Source of the DNA: a bacterium
GTDB lineage: Bacteria; Patescibacteriota; Minisyncoccia; Minisyncoccales; UBA10102
Direction: 5' to 3'
Assembly (NCBI GenBank): GCA_030698465.1
Contig: JAUYJZ010000046.1
Location: 1 to 9,256 of the forward strand
Length of the DNA stretch: 9,256 nt
How positions within the stretch are numbered: position 1 is the first letter of the stretch; every line of letters begins with the position of its first letter. Under the pieces are notes generated by a model, which saw only the letters and a list, made by a program, of their open reading frames with translations, was not told the DNA's origin and did no database searches. This document shows positions 5,753-9,256 of this stretch, piece by piece. The position numbers were made by a program, and so were the translations under genes.

Positions 5753-7108
5753 TCGCAGGGTAAGGTTTTGGTAGATGTCTCCTGCTCCCATAACCACAAC
5801 AACCTCTCCTCCTTTGAGGTTTTCTTGAAGGTATTTCTCCACCTTTTTAAAGGATGGGATATAGGTAATATTGGGTAAGCAGTGTTTTGTATTAAGTAGG
5901 GCATGCGTGAGCTTTTGTGCAGAAACCTTTTGTTTAATCCCTGGATCCTCCCTGCCCGCCACATAGTAGATGCTGGTTAAGATCAGTTTTTCTATTGGGA
6001 GACGCGAGAGGACAGCAACAAATTCTTTGAAAAGATAGTAGGTACGCTTATATTGATGGGGCTGAAATACAAGCCAAATCTTTTTCTTGGGCCATTTTTC
6101 TCGTGCGGCTTTAAGGGTGACCCGCACTTCAGTTGGATGATGCCCGTAGTCTGAGACCAAGGTATAGGGCACGGGATTTTTGAGGTGAAAAATCTCAAAT
6201 CTTCTCCATGACCCCCGATATTCTTTTAAGGCTTTGTAGCTCTTTTGGTCCGGGATGTTGAGATAACGGGCAACAGCCAGTGCGGCTAAAGCATTGGCAA
6301 CGTTGTGTTCTCCCGGCACCTTCAAAACCTTTCGCAGTTTGTTCGCATCTTTCTGTGAAAGTGAATATCCTTTCTTGTTAGGCAAGGAACGCAGTATCTG
6401 TTGTATGTTTTTGTCATCACTGTTTGCAATTGTTATTGCGTCTTTAGGGAGGGCAAAAAGATATTTTTTGAACGTGGAAAGAATATTTTTAAGAGAGCCA
6501 TATGTTTCCAAGTGGTCTTTTTCCAGTGTGGTGAGAACCATAATGCGAGGCGTGTAATGGAGGAAAGATTTTGCGTACTCATCTGCTTCAATGACCAGAT
6601 ACTTACTTTTGCCAACCCTGCAGTTTGACCCTTCGACGTTGCTCAGGGTCAACCCTGAACTTGTTGAATGGGTTGAGTTGCCAAATTCTTTGACTTTGGT
6701 TCCCACAATGACCGTAGGATCCAGGCCAGCCTTTACTAGCAAGAGTCCAAGCATGGCAGTAGTGGTGGATTTTCCATGGGTTCCCGAAACCGCAATGGTG
6801 TAATGGTTTCGCGTGAGTTCTCCCAGGGCCTCAGGATATGAAAGTTCAGGAATCCCCTTTTTTCTTGCAGCTGCCCGTTCTACATGGTTTTTTTGTACCG
6901 CAGGGCTAAAGACAATCTTTGCGGTGTTGTTTTTTACCAAGGATTCCTTGGGTTTCCCAATATGAATGGTAGCTCCCAGCTTTTTCATCTGCTGCGTGAT
7001 TTCGCTTGCCACCAGGTCGGAACCTGAAACCTGCCATCCCTTTTTGAGATAGTACTTTGCTAAAGCTGATACTCCTATTCCTCCAATGCCGATGAAATGG
7101 ATTCTCAT
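5717..7108 (-). CDS. murC: UDP-N-acetylmuramate--L-alanine ligase (MurC)
   Basis: MurC adds L-Ala to UDP-MurNAc in the cytoplasm, the step just before MurD. The protein has 463 aa. It starts with the Rossmann motif HFIGIGGIGVSALAKYYLKK (4-23); the ATP P-loop is SGTHGKSTT (108-116), then VIEADEY (172-178) and LEKDHLETYG (195-204), the ligand-binding EHNVANALAA (267-276), and the C-terminal-domain motifs DYGHHPTEV (320-328), FQPHQYKRT (348-356) and GAGDIYQ (441-447). Residues of about 146-161 are an insertion relative to other MurC proteins, where a short loop joins the G and NxR segments; it matches a palindromic element in the DNA. The last 11 or so residues are encoded by a second palindrome that supplies the stop. 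The ATG overlaps the thpR stop by 4 bp. All catalytic motifs are intact, so it should be functional. Confidence 0.95.
   Translation of the reverse strand: MRIHFIGIGGIGVSALAKYYLKKGWQVSGSDLVASEITQQMKKLGATIHIGKPKESLVKNNTAKIVFSPAVQKNHVERAAARKKGIPELSYPEALGELTRNHYTIAVSGTHGKSTTTAMLGLLLVKAGLDPTVIVGTKVKEFGNSTHSTSSGLTLSNVEGSNCRVGKSKYLVIEADEYAKSFLHYTPRIMVLTTLEKDHLETYGSLKNILSTFKKYLFALPKDAITIANSDDKNIQQILRSLPNKKGYSLSQKDANKLRKVLKVPGEHNVANALAALAVARYLNIPDQKSYKALKEYRGSWRRFEIFHLKNPVPYTLVSDYGHHPTEVRVTLKAAREKWPKKKIWLVFQPHQYKRTYYLFKEFVAVLSRLPIEKLILTSIYYVAGREDPGIKQKVSAQKLTHALLNTKHCLPNITYIPSFKKVEKYLQENLKGGEVVVVMGAGDIYQNLTLRLTLHLSQKVKG
6625..6676. repeat. Palindromic repeat inserted in frame into murC, flanked by TTGA
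   Basis: On the plus strand, CCCTTCGACGTTGCTCAGGG and ACCCTGAACTTGTTGAATGGG form an imperfect inverted repeat (core 6629-6672). It resembles the widespread CCTTCGAC-aag-CTCAGGG palindrome found dispersed in many bacterial genomes. TTGA occurs directly on both sides (6625-6628 and 6673-6676). Core plus one flank is 48 bp, exactly 16 codons; removing it leaves GNSNCRVG, which matches the usual MurC loop. The arms are imperfect, consistent with an older insertion than the one at the murC stop. Confidence 0.8.
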
Positions 7109-7644
7109 AACGAAATGCTTTCAAGTATTATATACTCTGCCCCTCCTTGTTTAAGCTTGCTTTCCATGATTGAGAAAGAGGAGACAGGTACCTCAAGAGA
7201 AATTTCCTCATTAATTTCAGGTCTTTCTTCAGGTTCTATTTTACGAAACTCCCACTCCTTGAGACGAGCCAGGGTAATATGCAGAGAGAATGGTTGTTCC
7301 TCTTTTTGCCCCAACGCAGCTGCAAGATCTTTTTTAAGGGATAAGAGTTCTTTTGATTCTTTTCCTTTTACCCATATCATTTGTGCTTGCGGTTCGATTG
7401 GTTCATATGCAATTTGAGAAAAAGACAGTGAAAAGGGTTTGTGGTGCAAAGCCACCTCTCGCGTAGTTTTTTGCACACTCAAAAGTTCTTTGTCTGATGT
7501 GTTGCCCAAGAATACCAAGGTAATGTGGAGATTTTCTGGTTTTGTCCACTTTGCGGGAATGTCTGGCCATTTCTCTTGGTATCTCAAAAGTTCTTTTTTT
7601 ATCTCTTTTGAGAGGTTGATTGCAAGAAAGATGCGGTGCATCAT
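7105..7644 (-). CDS. thpR: RNA 2',3'-cyclic phosphodiesterase (2'-5' RNA ligase family, ThpR)
   Basis: Members of the 2H phosphoesterase family open 2',3'-cyclic phosphate ends of RNA and can join tRNA halves in vitro. The 179-aa length fits. Both catalytic HxT motifs are present with typical surroundings: LHITLVFLGNT (39-49, His40 and Thr42) and LHITLARLKEW (121-131, His122 and Thr124). The N-terminus RIFLAINL is also typical. ATG codons at 7644 and 7641 are both possible starts. It is the first gene of the thpR-murC-proline-rich unit, and its TGA overlaps the murC ATG by 4 bp, so murC translation is probably coupled to it. No functional link to cell-wall synthesis is known; the pairing looks like an operon of convenience. 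Confidence 0.9.
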   Translation of the reverse strand: MMHRIFLAINLSKEIKKELLRYQEKWPDIPAKWTKPENLHITLVFLGNTSDKELLSVQKTTREVALHHKPFSLSFSQIAYEPIEPQAQMIWVKGKESKELLSLKKDLAAALGQKEEQPFSLHITLARLKEWEFRKIEPEERPEINEEISLEVPVSSFSIMESKLKQGGAEYIILESISL

Positions 7645-7647
7645 AGG

Positions 7648-7676
7648 TTGAATTTTAACACAAAGAGCACTAAGAT
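7648..7676 (+). promoter_or_regulatory. Putative promoter for the unknown gene-fmt-efp operon, in a divergent intergenic region
   Basis: TTGAAT (7648-7653) is followed after 17 bp by TAAGAT (7671-7676), a moderate match to the -10 box. Transcription would begin within a few bases of the ATG at 7683, so the mRNA may be leaderless; no Shine-Dalgarno is present. The same TTGAAT -35 is seen upstream of aspS. The 38-bp gap must also hold the thpR promoter; an AT-rich TAAAAT (7657-7652, minus strand) is a weak -10 candidate. Confidence 0.4.
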
Positions 7677-7682
7677 AACATC

Positions 7683-8165
7683 ATGGTAAGGCCAAAGCCC
7701 GCCTCATCGGTGGGTGCGCCAAAGAGGCGCAAAAAAAGCAAAAAGCTCAAAGAAGAGAGTGACATTCAGCAGGTGGTGAATCATTACTTCTCTACCAAGG
7801 GTTTGAGTTTGGAAAAGCTTAAGGAAGATGCCAGGAAAAAGAAAATCCTGTATTCACGGTATGTGAGGCCGGCTCGTGACCTCATTCTTTTGGCAGGTTC
7901 CGTGAAAAAAGCAACGGATGCCATAAGTAAGGTGGCAGAATGGGCAAGCTCAAGAAAACTAGACTACACCATAGAGACGGTGTTTAAACGCTGGTTGGAG
8001 TTGGACAGACTAAAACCAAAAGAGGTAGTGAAAAAACCCTTTTTTAGAGATAACCCCATGGTGTGGTCAGAAAGCAAAAAGAAGTGGTTTGCGGTGACCC
8101 CCGATGGAGAGTGGTTGGAGTTTGCTGCAGAAGAAAAAGATATTGAATGGAGAATTGTTCCATGA
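7683..8165 (+). CDS. Conserved-looking small basic protein of unknown function
   Basis: The 160-aa product does not resemble a family I can name. The first 27 residues are rich in Lys and Arg (KRRKKSKKLKEESD, about 14-27), suggesting a nucleic-acid or ribosome contact. The middle (about 28-115) is predicted helical, with Lys/Glu-rich and Leu/Ala stretches. The end has a compact aromatic segment, MVWSESKKKWFAVTPDGEWL (about 125-144), probably a small beta hairpin. There is no signal peptide or membrane segment. It is the first gene of a plus-strand unit; its TGA overlaps the fmt ATG by 4 bp, so a role in translation initiation or tRNA biology is possible but only by context. The coding sequence is supported by this overlap and by a continuous frame. 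Confidence 0.8.
   Translation: MVRPKPASSVGAPKRRKKSKKLKEESDIQQVVNHYFSTKGLSLEKLKEDARKKKILYSRYVRPARDLILLAGSVKKATDAISKVAEWASSRKLDYTIETVFKRWLELDRLKPKEVVKKPFFRDNPMVWSESKKKWFAVTPDGEWLEFAAEEKDIEWRIVP
8149..8152 (+). promoter_or_regulatory. Shine-Dalgarno sequence for fmt
   Basis: GGAG lies 9 nt before the ATG at 8162, inside the end of the preceding gene. It supports 8162 as the start over the in-frame ATG at 8147, which would lie upstream of this site. It is the clearest Shine-Dalgarno in the window. Confidence 0.5.
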
Positions 8166-9094
8166 ATACGGTATTTTTTGGAACCCCAGAGTTTGGGGCA
8201 ATCATTTTAGAGAAACTCATTGAAAAGAACTTAAAACCTATTTTGGTAGTGACCGCTCCAGATGAGCCGGCGGGTCGAAAGCAGCTTGTCACTCCCTCAC
8301 CGGTTAAGGTTGTGGCCCAAAGGCATACTATTCCTGTACTACAGCCAGACACTCTGAATCAGGATGTTGTATTCAAACTGCGGGAAGTAAAAGCAGAGCT
8401 TTTTATCCTGGCCTCCTATGGGCGCATTATCCCAAAAGAAATCCTTGCCCTTGCTTCAAAAGGGGCACTAAATGTACATCCCTCTTTACTCCCCAGGTAT
8501 CGCGGTCCTTCTCCTATACAGTCTGTAATCCTACAAGGTGAGGAGAAAACAGGCGTCACTATTATTCTCATGGATGAGGATATAGATCACGGTCCCATTC
8601 TTGCTCAGCGAGAGTTTGCAGAGCACATTGGAGAAATGACGCAGGAAGAACTAAAAGAAAAGCTTGCAGATGTTGGGGGAGATCTTCTAGTAGAAGCCGT
8701 TTTTAAGTGGCTAAAAGGAGATATTGCTCCTCAGCCCCAAAATCATGGCTTGGCAACCTTTACCAAGAAAATGAGCAAGGAAGATGGCAAGATTGACTGG
8801 AAAGGAGAGGCCTTGTATATTGCAAGACAGATTCGTGCCTTTAACCCCTGGCCGGGCACGTTTACCTTCTGGAATTCCCGGTTGCTCAAGATATTAAAGG
8901 CAAGCATTGTGGATTCTCCAGGATACGATTCCTTCGCACCCGGCTCCATGTTTTCCTTGAAAGGAAAGCCTGTGGTTGCAACCGGAAACGGAGCCTTGAT
9001 GCTAGAACGCATACAGCTGGAAGGAAAGAACCCCGTATCCGCGAGAGATTTTCTTCTTGGACACAAAGATTTTATTGAAGCTAAACTTTCTTAG
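8162..9094 (+). CDS. fmt: Methionyl-tRNA formyltransferase
   Basis: Fmt formylates Met on the initiator tRNA using 10-formyl-tetrahydrofolate. From ATG at 8162 the protein has 310 aa, the usual length. It starts MNTVFFGTPEFGAIILEKL; the flexible loop AGRKQLVTPSPVK (37-49) contacts the tRNA in characterised enzymes. The catalytic triad is visible as Asn104 and His106 in NVHPSLLPRYRGPSPIQ (104-120) and Asp142 in DEDIDHGPI (138-146), a constant offset of four from the E. coli residues 108, 110 and 146. The C-terminal OB-like tRNA-binding domain contains KMSKEDGKIDW and RAFNPWPGTF. It overlaps the upstream gene by 4 bp and ends 4 nt before efp, so the three genes form one unit devoted at least partly to translation. 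Confidence 0.96.
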   Translation: MNTVFFGTPEFGAIILEKLIEKNLKPILVVTAPDEPAGRKQLVTPSPVKVVAQRHTIPVLQPDTLNQDVVFKLREVKAELFILASYGRIIPKEILALASKGALNVHPSLLPRYRGPSPIQSVILQGEEKTGVTIILMDEDIDHGPILAQREFAEHIGEMTQEELKEKLADVGGDLLVEAVFKWLKGDIAPQPQNHGLATFTKKMSKEDGKIDWKGEALYIARQIRAFNPWPGTFTFWNSRLLKILKASIVDSPGYDSFAPGSMFSLKGKPVVATGNGALMLERIQLEGKNPVSARDFLLGHKDFIEAKLS

Positions 9095-9098
9095 TCTC

Positions 9099-9256
9099 AT
9101 GCTATCTCATATTGAATTGAAAAAAGGAATCACCTTTGTGTATGAGGGTGCTCCCTATCTTGTGCTGGAACATGCACCGATGTTTAAAGGTAGGGGAAGT
9201 TCTGTCATGCAGGTAAGGCTCAAAAACCTAAAGACCGGGAATGTTCTCAGTCGCAG
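9099..9256 (+). CDS. efp: Translation elongation factor P, N-terminal part; runs off the right edge
   Basis: EF-P binds between the ribosomal P and E sites and relieves stalling at consecutive prolines. The first 52 codons cover most of the N-terminal KOW-like domain: MLSHIELKKGITFVYEGAPY, then a loop with FKGRGSSVMQVRLKNLKTG (29-47). The alignment to Pseudomonas aeruginosa EF-P is gap-free up to the tip, placing Arg32 at the site that is Arg32 (rhamnosylated) there and Lys34 (beta-lysylated) in E. coli. No modifying enzyme is visible in this window. The gene begins 4 nt after fmt, with no strong Shine-Dalgarno. The LKNLKTG segment is strongly diagnostic; the paralogue YeiP is a less likely alternative. 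Confidence 0.9.
   Translation, partial: MLSHIELKKGITFVYEGAPYLVLEHAPMFKGRGSSVMQVRLKNLKTGNVLSR

Noticed and set aside
8147..8161. An earlier in-frame ATG for fmt
   Set aside because: The ATG at 8162 has a Shine-Dalgarno and an ATGA overlap and gives the normal Fmt N-terminus.
1..9256. CRISPR array, tRNA or rRNA gene, transposase or phage genes
   Set aside because: No evenly spaced direct repeats, no cloverleaf or rRNA-like sequence, and no transposase or phage protein motifs were seen.

Overview
The window looks like a chromosomal segment of a Candidate Phyla Radiation (Patescibacteria) bacterium, most likely of Parcubacteria type. This is inferred from reduced-length or variant housekeeping proteins (an AspRS of only 463 aa without the GAD insertion, MraY with MGETG in place of MGDTG), very tight gene packing with 4-bp ATGA overlaps, mostly absent Shine-Dalgarno sequences, and a MurL-MurD peptidoglycan pair. 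The standard code with TGA as stop fits every gene. No phage, IS transposase, CRISPR, tRNA or rRNA gene is visible.

Left block, minus strand, read right to left from a promoter at about 5250-5275: aspS (5224-3833), a D-alanyl-D-alanine carboxypeptidase of family S11 (3836-2862), mraY (2858-1755), murL (1666-323) and murD (326 to beyond the left edge). This is a cell-wall precursor operon led by a tRNA synthetase. MurL epimerises UDP-MurNAc-L-Ala-L-Glu, so the adjacent MurD is probably the L-Glu-adding type (MurD2), which would replace the glutamate racemase route.

Middle block, also minus strand: thpR (7644-7105), murC (7108-5717) and a small membrane-anchored proline-rich protein (5650-5336), closed by a clear intrinsic terminator (5321-5282). 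Right block, plus strand: a small basic protein of unknown function (7683-8165), fmt (8162-9094) and the start of efp (9099 to beyond the right edge). The two directions diverge from a 38-bp intergenic region. The window thus holds both an extreme polyproline protein and the translation factor that rescues polyproline stalling; this EF-P has Arg at position 32, the tip residue that is usually Lys.

The most unusual signal is a set of short, near-perfect palindromes. Three of them (in murL, inside murC, and over the murC stop codon) begin CCC, end GGG and are flanked by 4-bp direct repeats of the form TNNA, as expected of target-site duplications. The two inside genes have lengths that keep the frame (39 and 48 bp including one flank), and removing them in silico leaves plausible shorter proteins. 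A fourth, 15-bp-arm palindrome lies in murL, and two more fill the only sizeable gap in the aspS-murD operon (mraY-murL). Together they suggest recent insertion of palindromic micro-elements into essential genes, formally similar to Rickettsia palindromic elements.
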